Origin: Corticimicrobacter sp040137905
Lineage (GTDB): Bacteria; Pseudomonadota; Gammaproteobacteria; Burkholderiales; Burkholderiaceae_B
Direction: 5' to 3'
Length of the DNA: 9,650 bases
NCBI RefSeq assembly: GCF_040137905.1
Contig: NZ_JBEFDG010000018.1
Span: 1 to 9,650 of the forward strand
This document shows positions 1 through 5,718 of this stretch, one piece after another; the first letter of the stretch is position 1; every line of letters starts with the position of its first letter. Under the pieces are notes generated by a model. It was given only the letters and a program-made list of their open reading frames with translations. It did no database searches and was not told the origin of the DNA. Position numbers and translations under genes: made by a program.

Positions 1-1
1 G

Positions 2-17
2 CTCCCTGCTGAGGGAG
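2..17 (-). terminator. Possible hairpin downstream of nirK
   Basis: A perfect 6-bp stem (CTCCCT / AGGGAG) with a 4-base loop lies 31 bases past the nirK stop codon on the minus strand. The position suits a transcription terminator for nirK. The T-run that would make it a Rho-independent terminator would fall outside the window, so it cannot be confirmed. Confidence 0.3.
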
Positions 18-48
18 ACGGCGGCCGCGCCAGCCTTCGGATACGCGA

Positions 49-1188
49 TTACCAGGGTTTGCTGGTGATCGGACCCGGAGCCTTGACCTGCGTCATCAGG
101 TCATTGTTCCAGTCACCTTCGACCACGACGTGACCGGCAGCGCCCAGATAGAAGGCTTCGATCAGGTTGTGGTTGACGTAGGCATACACACCCGGTTGCT
201 TGAACGTGTAGAGCGCAGCGCCGGCCGAACCACCCCGGATGAACCAGGTTTCGAGGTCTTTCTCGGGCGGATTGTGGAACTTGCCCGTTTCCCAGACCCA
301 GTCACCGTGACCACCGATCAGGTGGGGACGGGTGTCGCGATTGGCTTGCGAGTGGATGAACAGTACCGTTTCGCCGACCTTGGCCTTCAGGGCACCTTCG
401 CCAGTCAGTGCACCGACCTTGCCGTTGAACACGACGTGCGACGGCGTGAGGGTCTTCATGACTTCCATCGTTTCCGGGAAGCTTTCGGCGGCACTGGCGT
501 AGTCCTTGAACTTGCCGTTCTCGTCCTTGGGAATGTAGAAGTCGAGTTCGCCGATCGTGTACACCTTGTCGTAGTGCAGCGGGTTGCCATCGGCATCCTT
601 CAGGCCTTCGCGTGGCAATACCATCATCGTGCCGTGCATGCCGGTGGTCACGTGCCAGGGCACCATGCCTTCCGGAGCGCAGTGATACACAAAGGTACCG
701 GCGCGGTCTGCCTTGAAGCGCAGTACAGCCTCTTCGCCAGGGTTGACGTTGGTCAGCTTGGCACCGCCCAGTGCGCCAGTGGCGGAGTGGAAGTCGACGT
801 TGTGCATCATGGCGTTGCTGGCCGGGTTGACCAGCGTCAACTCGACGTAGTCACCTTCGTGCACGACCATGGTCGGGCCGGGCAGCGAACCATTGAAGGT
901 CATGGCCTGCAGCGTCGTGCCTTCGTTGTCGATCACGACTTTCTTTTCTTCGATCTCCATGCGGAACTGCACGACCTTGGGGCCACCGGTGGCGACTTGC
1001 TCGTGCTCATGCACGAAAGGCGGTGCGACCAGGTGTGCCTTCACGTGCGGCAGCTTGGCGATTTCTTCGGCTGTGCGAGCCGGGGCCGGTGCCGCAGCGG
1101 CACGAGCAGGAGCCGTGGTAACAGCGGCCAGTGCGCCGGCGGACATTGCGCCCAGTCCGGCAGTCTTGAGAAACGAACGTCTTTCCAT
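49..1188 (-). CDS. nirK: Copper-containing nitrite reductase NirK, Tat-exported
   Basis: Reduces nitrite to nitric oxide in the periplasm, the defining step of denitrification, with electrons from a cupredoxin or cytochrome c. The 379-residue protein starts with a twin-arginine signal (RRSFLK, residues 3-8), an alanine-rich stretch and a likely cleavage site after ARA (28-30). All copper ligands are present with constant spacing. Type 1 copper: His129, Cys170, His179, Met184. Type 2 copper: His134, His169, His340. The catalytic Asp132 and His289 are also there. Each lies 34 residues after its counterpart in the Achromobacter cycloclastes enzyme numbering, so the enzyme should be active and of the classic two-cupredoxin-domain trimeric type. 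The start is supported by GGAG at 1196-1199, seven bases upstream. The gene diverges from a Crp/Fnr regulator and has an NnrR-type box in its promoter. Confidence 0.97.
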   Translation of the reverse strand: MERRSFLKTAGLGAMSAGALAAVTTAPARAAAAPAPARTAEEIAKLPHVKAHLVAPPFVHEHEQVATGGPKVVQFRMEIEEKKVVIDNEGTTLQAMTFNGSLPGPTMVVHEGDYVELTLVNPASNAMMHNVDFHSATGALGGAKLTNVNPGEEAVLRFKADRAGTFVYHCAPEGMVPWHVTTGMHGTMMVLPREGLKDADGNPLHYDKVYTIGELDFYIPKDENGKFKDYASAAESFPETMEVMKTLTPSHVVFNGKVGALTGEGALKAKVGETVLFIHSQANRDTRPHLIGGHGDWVWETGKFHNPPEKDLETWFIRGGSAGAALYTFKQPGVYAYVNHNLIEAFYLGAAGHVVVEGDWNNDLMTQVKAPGPITSKPW

Positions 1189-1296
1189 GATAAAGCTCCA
1201 TCCGCAAAGTCATGGTAACAAGACTACCTGCATGGCCTGCAACCCGACGATTCTTGTTTACGGTGTTGTCGTGCATGCAATGAGTCTGACGGGATC

Positions 1297-1302
1297 ATTA
1301 CA
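1297..1302 (-). promoter_or_regulatory. Predicted -10 element of the nirK promoter
   Basis: Read on the minus strand this is TGTAAT, one mismatch from TATAAT. If it occupies -12 to -7, transcription starts near 1290, leaving a leader of about 102 bases before nirK, and the activator box at 1325-1338 is centred exactly at -41.5, the class II position for Crp/Fnr activators. No convincing -35 hexamer is seen, as expected for an activator-dependent promoter. The leader shows no structure I would defend. Confidence 0.55.
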
Positions 1303-1324
1303 CCTTACGGCGCGCTGACACTCA

Positions 1325-1338
1325 TTGTTGTAACGCAA
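1325..1338 (-). promoter_or_regulatory. NnrR-type (Crp/Fnr family) activator box for nirK
   Basis: On the minus strand the site reads TTGCG-TTAC-AACAA. The NnrR consensus I recall from alphaproteobacterial denitrifiers is TTGCG-N4-CACAA, so nine of ten fixed bases match. The box sits in the 216-bp gap between nirK and the divergent regulator, with the expected spacing to a nirK -10. A matching box stands before nirV at 3070-3083. It might also influence the regulator gene itself, but no -10 is found at the right distance in that direction. Confidence 0.65.
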
Positions 1339-1404
1339 ATTGGTTGCAGATTGTCTGTCATGAGGGAATTCCATAACCAATGTTGCGCATAATGTGAGCA
1401 GTGC

Positions 1405-2181
1405 ATGATAAAATTCTCTGCTGTATCAACGACTTTTGGTTCAGTATCTGTGACGACAGCACCTAAATTGCACCGCTCGCTCATTCAGAACATGGAAATG
1501 TTCCGGGCCCTGTCCGACGACGAACTGGACCGTACGCTGGAACATGCCCAGCCGCGCAGGCTGTTGCCTGGCGATGCCGTCTACCGGCAGGGCGAACTGG
1601 CCGGCTATTTCTTCATCCTGCTGCATGGCACCCTCAAGGTGGTGCAGGCCACGGCCGAGGGCGAACAGGTCGTGGTTCGCTTCGTGAGTCCGGGGGACGT
1701 CTTCGGCATCGCACGCATGATGCGCCGTCCGGACTATCCCGCGACCGTCCTGGCCGTCCAGGAAAGCCTGGTGCTGGCCTGGCCCTCGTCGGAATGGGAG
1801 CGCATGGTGGCGGCCAATCCCCAGTTGACCGGCAATGCCCTGCAGACTGTCGGTCAGCGCCTGCAGAGTGCGCACAGTCGCATCCGTGAACTGTCCACCG
1901 AAGAGGTCGAGCAGCGCGTGGCGCGTGCCATCCTGCGCCTGCTGGATCAGTCCGGCCGTACCTCTGAAGAGGGCCGCATCGAGATCGATTTCCCGATCAC
2001 CCGGCAGGATATCGCCGAGATGACCGGTACCACCTTGCACACGGTCAGTCGTATCCTGAGTCTCTGGAAAGAGCGCGGCATCGTCGAAAATGCCCGCAAG
2101 CGTGTGATCGTTCTCCAACCCGACGAGCTTATTCGTTACGCCGAGGGCGCTCAGGGCTCACGGCATCCCGAACCAGCCTGA
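1405..2181 (+). CDS. Crp/Fnr-family regulator, NnrR-like (nitric oxide/denitrification)
   Basis: Probable activator of nirK and nirV. Residues about 28-145 form the cyclic-nucleotide-type beta-barrel (SPGDVFG at 95-101), then a long dimer helix, then a winged helix-turn-helix at about 198-227 with recognition helix TTLHTVSR (209-216). There is no cysteine anywhere, so it is not an Fe-S FNR/ANR protein. The cAMP-contacting Arg-Ser pair of CRP is replaced by Pro-Ala (112-113), so cAMP is unlikely to be the effector. FNR has Glu-x-x-Ser-Arg in the recognition helix; here the Glu is His, consistent with boxes that depart from TTGAT. NO sensing is inferred from family and neighbours, and the exact subfamily (NnrR, DNR, other) is not settled. 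The start is uncertain: the first 22 codons are only about 38% G+C with untypical codons, and no start (ATG 1405, GTG 1450, ATG 1492) has a good ribosome site. The 3' end overlaps nirV by 53 bp. Confidence 0.85.
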   Translation: MIKFSAVSTTFGSVSVTTAPKLHRSLIQNMEMFRALSDDELDRTLEHAQPRRLLPGDAVYRQGELAGYFFILLHGTLKVVQATAEGEQVVVRFVSPGDVFGIARMMRRPDYPATVLAVQESLVLAWPSSEWERMVAANPQLTGNALQTVGQRLQSAHSRIRELSTEEVEQRVARAILRLLDQSGRTSEEGRIEIDFPITRQDIAEMTGTTLHTVSRILSLWKERGIVENARKRVIVLQPDELIRYAEGAQGSRHPEPA

Positions 2182-2992
2182 ACCCCAGGTTGGCAGGTGG
2201 CAACCCAACCGAACAGGCCCCGCTCACCGGGTCGCGGATGAAGTCCGTCATGTAGCTGCGGTGTTCGCCGCCCAGGACGCGGATGCCGCAGTTTTCGCCC
2301 AGCCTCATCACGGATTGGTCCGCCATCACGGCATAGCGCGTGTAGCAACTGTCCGTCCAGTCCCAGACATTGCCGCCCAGATCCTGTATGCCGTGTTCAT
2401 TGGCACCGAAATGCCCGAATGGCTGCGGGGCCTTGTCGTCGGTCGTTCTGCTGCGCGAGATTTCCTGCTGGTATTCCTCCAGCCAGCGGCGCGCCGGATT
2501 CTGCGGGTCGAAGGGAGAGAGCGGCGTGTCTTCGCGATAATGGTTGCCCGCGATCCAGGCCCATTCTTCATAAGTGGGCAGCCGATAGTGCTGGCCGGTG
2601 TCGCGCGACAGCCAGTCTGCATAGGCCGTGGCATCTTCCCAACTGACGCCCACGACGGGCAGGTCCGGGTGTGGCTCGGCTTGCTGTTCCTGCTTGTCGA
2701 GCTTGCGACAGGCTTGCGCTTTCACGCAGCGTGCATATTCTGCCTGGCTGACCTGCCGGCGCATGATATCGATATCCTGGGAGATCTGCAGTTGCTGGCG
2801 CTCAGGCACCGTGGGCATGCCATTTTGCAGGAATTCGCCAACGGGGATCATGTCGACTGTGCCCGCCGGCACCCGAATGAACAGCTCCGGCGCAGGTGGT
2901 TCGGCAGCCGGAGGGCTACAGGCTGCCAGCAAGGCTGCCAATGCAGGTACCAGCATCAGGCTGGCACGGGAGGGAAATTGGGGTAGTGGCAT
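2129..2992 (-). CDS. nirV: NirV-like lipoprotein with SUMF1/FGE-sulfatase fold
   Basis: A 287-residue protein of the formylglycine-generating-enzyme superfamily. Proteins of this kind next to nirK are named NirV (for example in Rhodobacter sphaeroides); their function is not established. Start chosen at 2992: GGAG at 3000-3003 lies seven bases upstream, and the protein then begins with a proper lipoprotein signal ending LAAC (lipid-bearing Cys25, Ser at +2, so probably outer-membrane directed). A longer frame to 3109 has no such signal. Family motifs: VGVSWEDATAYADWL (about 114-128), RLPTYEEWAW (137-146), NEHGIQDLGGNVWDW (198-212), GFRLVRD (270-276). The usual GGSW stretch is GGEHRSY (241-247), and the paired catalytic copper-binding cysteines of true FGE are not in their place, so sulfatase activation is unlikely. 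It has its own NnrR-type box, suggesting co-expression with nirK. It overlaps the convergent regulator gene by 53 bp. Confidence 0.85.
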   Translation of the reverse strand: MPLPQFPSRASLMLVPALAALLAACSPPAAEPPAPELFIRVPAGTVDMIPVGEFLQNGMPTVPERQQLQISQDIDIMRRQVSQAEYARCVKAQACRKLDKQEQQAEPHPDLPVVGVSWEDATAYADWLSRDTGQHYRLPTYEEWAWIAGNHYREDTPLSPFDPQNPARRWLEEYQQEISRSRTTDDKAPQPFGHFGANEHGIQDLGGNVWDWTDSCYTRYAVMADQSVMRLGENCGIRVLGGEHRSYMTDFIRDPVSGACSVGLPPANLGFRLVRDAVSPERPRRNE

Positions 2993-3041
2993 GCGATTTC
3001 TCCGGGGCAGGGCACATTGCTGCAGGCACCCTGTCCATGTC

Positions 3042-3047
3042 ATTAGG
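3042..3047 (-). promoter_or_regulatory. Predicted -10 element of the nirV promoter
   Basis: On the minus strand this reads CCTAAT (four of six matches to TATAAT) and continues into TAATGA, the same string that occurs at the identical distance from the box in the nirK promoter. The inferred transcription start is near 3035, about 43 bases before the nirV start codon. The hexamer itself is weak; the argument rests on the shared spacing. Confidence 0.45.
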
Positions 3048-3069
3048 CCCGAGAGGGGGCATGCTGTCT

Positions 3070-3083
3070 TTGTGTCGGCGCAA
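3070..3083 (-). promoter_or_regulatory. NnrR-type activator box for nirV
   Basis: On the minus strand the site reads TTGCG-CCGA-CACAA, which matches TTGCG-N4-CACAA at all ten fixed positions. Its centre (3076.5) lies 29.5 bases from the predicted -10, the same as in the nirK promoter, giving a -41.5 activator position. The orientation and spacing fit nirV and not the divergent exporter gene, whose best -10 (3118-3123) would put the box near -53.5, a poor phase for activation. Confidence 0.68.
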
Positions 3084-3117
3084 ACAAGTCCCGAAATATC
3101 GACATGCATGGCTTGGC

Positions 3118-3123
3118 TATAAT
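3118..3123 (+). promoter_or_regulatory. Predicted -10 element for the MFS exporter gene
   Basis: A perfect TATAAT in the 172-bp gap between nirV and the exporter, with an inferred start near 3130 and a leader of about 35 bases. The -35 region is poor at normal spacing (an AT-rich stretch at about 3094-3100; a TCGACA at 3099-3104 is too close). This is a plausible sigma-70 promoter but not a strong one. Confidence 0.45.
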
Positions 3124-3164
3124 GAAAATGCGAGATATTCCCGCTTGATCACAAAGGGTTTGCC

Positions 3165-4388
3165 ATGAACCAGGCTGTTTCTCCCGACGCCCAGCGCCGT
3201 CGGGTGCGTACCACCATTTTCCTCAGCATCTGCTTTTCCGGGCTGGCCATGACGGTTATCCTGCCCATCCTGGCACCATTGATCCGCGAGCTGGGCCTGA
3301 GCGAAAGCCAGGGCGGCTGGATGGTCAGCATGGGTTCCGTGGTCATGGCGCTGATCGGCGTGTTCTGGGGGCGGCGCAGCGACCGGCTGGGTCGCAAGTC
3401 GGTCATCCTGGCGGGGTTCCTGGGCCTGTTCCTGTCCTACGCGATTTTCACGACGGTGGTCTGGCTGGGGTTCAGTGGTGCTCTGATCGGTGCCGGCCTG
3501 TTCGCTGCCCTGCTGGTGGCCAGGGCCCTGGTGGGGGCATTCCTGCCGGCAGTGCCATCGGCGTCCCAGGCCTATATGGCCGATGTCACCACACCACAGG
3601 AGCGTAGCTCCGGCATGGCGCTGATCAGTGCCGCCAATGGTGTCGGCATGGTGGTGGGGCCTGCGCTGGCAGGCATACTGGCCATGTTCGGACTGATCTG
3701 GCCCTTGCTGCTGGTAGTGATTCTGCCGCTGCTGGCCTTTTTCGTGATCGGCAGGGTATTGCCGGATGCGCCGGTGCGACAGGCCGGTTCTGTGCAGAAG
3801 ATCAGTCCGTTCGATCCGGATGTGCGCGGCTGGCTGCTCATCGGCCTGATGACCATGACCACTATTGTCACCCTGCAGATCAGTGCCGGTTTCTATTTCC
3901 AGGATCAACTGGGGCTGACGGGCACGCAGACGGCTCGCATGCTGGCGACTTCTCTGACCCTGGTCGGCGTGACGCTCATGCTGACTCAGTTCATCCAGAT
4001 CCGCTATCTCAAGTGGCAGTCCCGTCGCATGGCGCTGACAGGCGCGCCCCTGGTCGCAGCCGGGTTGCTGGTCATGCTGTTGACGCAGAGCGAAGCGGCC
4101 TACTATGTGGCCTATATTCTGATCGGGATGGGGGCCGGCATGCTGTTCCCGGGCTATATGTCGGGCGCATCGCTCAGTGTCGGCCCTGCACGTCAGGGGG
4201 CTGTGGCCGGCTTGATTGCCTCGACCCAGGGTATGGGGGCGATCATCGCGCCGCTGGGCAGCACGCTGCTGTACGAGCAGAATCGCTACATGCCATTTGC
4301 CGTGCTGGTGGGGCTGATGGTTGTTGCCTGGCTGGCGGCGTGGTGGGTGAAGGCACCGGCACGACCTGTCGCACCGGTGCGGAGCTGA
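3165..4388 (+). CDS. Major facilitator superfamily exporter (DHA1/drug:H+ antiporter type)
   Basis: A 407-residue inner-membrane protein with about 12 hydrophobic helices in two halves, split by a hydrophilic loop near residues 198-222. The loop between helices 2 and 3 has the family signature (GVFWGRRSDRLGRK, 65-78). Helix 5 has the antiporter-type motif GVGMVVGPALAG (159-170), typical of proton-coupled export rather than uptake, so an efflux role is inferred. The substrate is unknown and nothing nearby names one; there is no sign that it is NarK-like. The start has AAGGG at 3154-3158, six bases upstream. It is transcribed away from nirV and ends one base from the stop of the convergent universal stress gene, leaving no room for a separate terminator. 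Confidence 0.88.
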   Translation: MNQAVSPDAQRRRVRTTIFLSICFSGLAMTVILPILAPLIRELGLSESQGGWMVSMGSVVMALIGVFWGRRSDRLGRKSVILAGFLGLFLSYAIFTTVVWLGFSGALIGAGLFAALLVARALVGAFLPAVPSASQAYMADVTTPQERSSGMALISAANGVGMVVGPALAGILAMFGLIWPLLLVVILPLLAFFVIGRVLPDAPVRQAGSVQKISPFDPDVRGWLLIGLMTMTTIVTLQISAGFYFQDQLGLTGTQTARMLATSLTLVGVTLMLTQFIQIRYLKWQSRRMALTGAPLVAAGLLVMLLTQSEAAYYVAYILIGMGAGMLFPGYMSGASLSVGPARQGAVAGLIASTQGMGAIIAPLGSTLLYEQNRYMPFAVLVGLMVVAWLAAWWVKAPARPVAPVRS

Positions 4389-4389
4389 A

Positions 4390-4830
4390 TTATTTGATCA
4401 GCATGACCGGGATATCCACACTGTGGATGACCTGGGTCGCCATCGAGCCGAGCAACAGGTTGCCCAGGCCGCCCATGCCGCGCGTGCCCATCACTACTGT
4501 GTCGCAGCCGTTTTCCTTGATGATCCGGTTGACCTCATGCACGGTGTCGGGACTGACGCTGGCGTGCGTCGTGCACTCGAGGCCCGCCGCCCGCAGTTGA
4601 ACGGCTGCCTCTTCGGCGATTTCGGCAGCATGTTCGCGCGCATCGTCGCGCAGTTGCTGGAGCACGTCGATCAGGATCGAGGTACGGCCGCGCCCGTACA
4701 TGCGCGGTTCGGGCTGCACGTTCAGGATGTGGACCGTGAAACTGGAGTGTTCCTTGGCAAAATTGGTCAGGTACTCCAGTGCACGCTTGGCGGGTTCTGA
4801 ACCATCGTAGGGCAGCAGTACGGTTTTCAT
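4390..4830 (-). CDS. Universal stress protein, UspA superfamily, ATP-binding type
   Basis: A 146-residue single-domain cytoplasmic protein beginning MKTVLLPYDGSEPAKRAL, with the conserved Asp9 near the N-terminus. The nucleotide loop is complete: Gly115-x2-Gly118-x9-Gly128-Ser129, so it should bind ATP (UspFG-like rather than UspA-like). Such proteins usually form dimers and support survival during starvation or oxygen limitation; the precise activity is not known. Start chosen at 4830, where an AAGG ribosome site sits about six bases upstream and the family N-terminus begins; the frame stays open to 4926 but that extension looks non-coding. A TTGA-N6-TCAA box upstream suggests anaerobic induction, as is known for several Pseudomonas Usp genes under ANR. 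Convergent with the MFS gene; divergent from the TetR regulator. Confidence 0.92.
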   Translation of the reverse strand: MKTVLLPYDGSEPAKRALEYLTNFAKEHSSFTVHILNVQPEPRMYGRGRTSILIDVLQQLRDDAREHAAEIAEEAAVQLRAAGLECTTHASVSPDTVHEVNRIIKENGCDTVVMGTRGMGGLGNLLLGSMATQVIHSVDIPVMLIK

Positions 4831-4867
4831 AGTCACCTTCTGTCGTTGTTGTGATTCGCAAGCATTC

Positions 4868-4873
4868 ATTATG
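4868..4873 (-). promoter_or_regulatory. Predicted -10 element for the universal stress gene
   Basis: On the minus strand this reads CATAAT, one mismatch from TATAAT, with transcription predicted to begin near 4861, about 30 bases before the start codon. The FNR-type box at 4895-4908 is then centred near -40.5, within one base of the usual class II activator position. Confidence 0.5.
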
Positions 4874-4894
4874 ACATTGCGATACGGTCGATTG

Positions 4895-4908
4895 TTGACT
4901 TCCCTCAA
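4895..4908 (-). promoter_or_regulatory. FNR/ANR-type box upstream of the universal stress gene
   Basis: The plus strand reads TTGAC-TTCC-CTCAA and the minus strand TTGAG-GGAA-GTCAA. This keeps the TTGA-N6-TCAA core of FNR, ANR and DNR sites, with two departures from TTGAT-N4-ATCAA. Its half-sites differ from the TTGCG/CACAA boxes of nirK and nirV, so a different Crp/Fnr protein, encoded outside this window, is the likelier regulator. Confidence 0.6.
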
Positions 4909-4943
4909 GTGATGGCCGCTATGCATTCGCCACGATCAGGGTA

Positions 4944-4956
4944 AACCATCATGGTT
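4944..4956. repeat. Short inverted repeat in the usp-tetR intergenic gap
   Basis: AACCAT-C-ATGGTT is a perfect 6-1-6 inverted repeat between the FNR-type box and the TetR operator. It has no match to a motif I know and could be chance in a 183-bp gap. Confidence 0.25.
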
Positions 4957-4974
4957 GCAGGCACGATGCCCGTC

Positions 4975-4980
4975 CATAAT
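4975..4980 (+). promoter_or_regulatory. Predicted -10 element for the tetR-fad operon
   Basis: CATAAT, one mismatch from TATAAT, overlaps the first two bases of the operator repeat. The inferred transcription start (about 4987) falls inside the operator, so a bound repressor would block polymerase. No good -35 hexamer is visible at 16-18 bases. Confidence 0.45.
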
Positions 4981-4998
4981 TCAAACAAACGTTTGAAT
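4979..4998. promoter_or_regulatory. Operator for the PsrA-like TetR regulator
   Basis: A perfect 20-bp inverted repeat, ATTCAAAC-AAAC-GTTTGAAT with 8-bp arms, ends 15 bases before the TetR start codon. Its core CAAAC-N4-GTTTG fits the PsrA recognition pattern (C/G)AAAC-N2-4-GTTT(G/C) known from Pseudomonas. Position over the predicted -10 and start site indicates autorepression and repression of the downstream fad genes. Confidence 0.8.
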
Positions 4999-5013
4999 AG
5001 AAGGTGGCGTGAC

Positions 5014-5685
5014 ATGTCGACAGTCATCGAGGAGACAACCCCGCAGGCGGCATCCACACCCGATGCCATCCTGCAGGCCGCAGAAACGCTGTTCGCCCGC
5101 CAGGGGCACGAGGCCACGTCCATGCGACAGATCACGACGCTGGCTGGCGTCAACCTGGCAGCGGTCAACTATCACTTCGGCTCCAAGGAGGGGCTGGTGC
5201 AGGCTGTGCTCAGGCGCCGTCTGGCCGCCCTGAACCAGGAGCGGCTGCGCTTGCTCGAAAACCTGGAAGGCCAGGCTCAGGCCAGCGGGCAGGCGGTCAA
5301 GCCTTCCCAGATCGTCGATGCCTTCTTTGGCACGCTGATCCGTATGGCGCGCCAGGACCGGGCCGGGATCTGGCCCTTGCTGGAGCGCTCCATGACGGAG
5401 CCGACCGCATTCATCCGGACCCTGTTCGCGCAAGAGTCGGCCGATGTCCTGGAACGCTACAAACAGGCCTTTCACAAGGCGTTGCCGGGCGTGCCGCAGG
5501 ATGAGATCGTCTGGCGTTTTCAGTTCATGCTGGGGGCCTCGTCATTTGCGCTGACCGGCACCGAAGAACTGCGTGCGGTCATGGGCTGGCAGTCGAATGC
5601 CGAAGACCCGGCCGAAGACGAGCGGCAATTGTTGCCACGCCTCATGCGGTTCTTGCTCGGAGGGCTGCGGGCACCCTTGCAGTAA
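5014..5685 (+). CDS. TetR-family repressor of fatty-acid degradation, PsrA-like
   Basis: A 223-residue repressor predicted to control this beta-oxidation operon and to be released by long-chain acyl compounds. The N-terminal helix-turn-helix (about 18-62) contains ITTLAGVNLAAVNYHFGSK, nearly the same as the stretch I recall from Pseudomonas PsrA. The C-terminal ligand domain also shares the PsrA-like segment WRFQFMLGASSFALTG (167-182). Start chosen at 5014 because AAGGTGG lies six bases upstream and the operator at 4979-4998 would otherwise be inside the gene; an ATG at 4951 in the same frame is less likely. The gene is 33 bases ahead of fadE on the same strand. In betaproteobacteria other TetR regulators (FadP, LiuQ) control related pathways, so the exact orthologue name is left open. 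Confidence 0.87.
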   Translation: MSTVIEETTPQAASTPDAILQAAETLFARQGHEATSMRQITTLAGVNLAAVNYHFGSKEGLVQAVLRRRLAALNQERLRLLENLEGQAQASGQAVKPSQIVDAFFGTLIRMARQDRAGIWPLLERSMTEPTAFIRTLFAQESADVLERYKQAFHKALPGVPQDEIVWRFQFMLGASSFALTGTEELRAVMGWQSNAEDPAEDERQLLPRLMRFLLGGLRAPLQ

Positions 5686-5718
5686 CCCTCATTCTAATAA
5701 CAGGCAGGAGACAGAATC

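Noticed and set aside
130..1218. Long open frame (362 codons) on the plus strand opposite nirK
   Set aside because: Shadow of a GC-rich gene: low-complexity His/Val/Arg-rich translation, no known motif, and it lies entirely opposite a fully supported nirK.
1383..1396. TTGCG-CATA-ATGTG before the regulator gene as a possible autoregulatory box
   Set aside because: Only the left half matches; the right half is not CACAA-like, and the site is too close to the proposed start.
2993..3109. N-terminal extension of nirV back to an ATG at 3109
   Set aside because: It would bury the predicted promoter, lacks a ribosome site, and would displace the lipoprotein signal 39 residues from the N-terminus.
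3117..3908. Open frame (263 codons) on the minus strand opposite the MFS gene
   Set aside because: Gln/His/Gly-rich translation typical of the complement of membrane-protein codons; no motif.
4370..4381. 12-bp palindrome CGCACCGGTGCG at the end of the MFS gene as a terminator
   Set aside because: It is inside the coding region, leaves no loop as a perfect palindrome, and has no T-run after it on either strand.
4013..4600. Plus-strand frame spanning the MFS 3' end and the stress gene
   Set aside because: Out of frame with the MFS gene and antisense to the stress gene; no domain, and both real genes explain the region.
4849..4861. TTGTG-ATT-CGCAA resembling the NnrR-type box upstream of the stress gene
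   Set aside because: The spacer is three bases instead of four, so the half-sites are out of register, and it would lie at or after the predicted transcription start.
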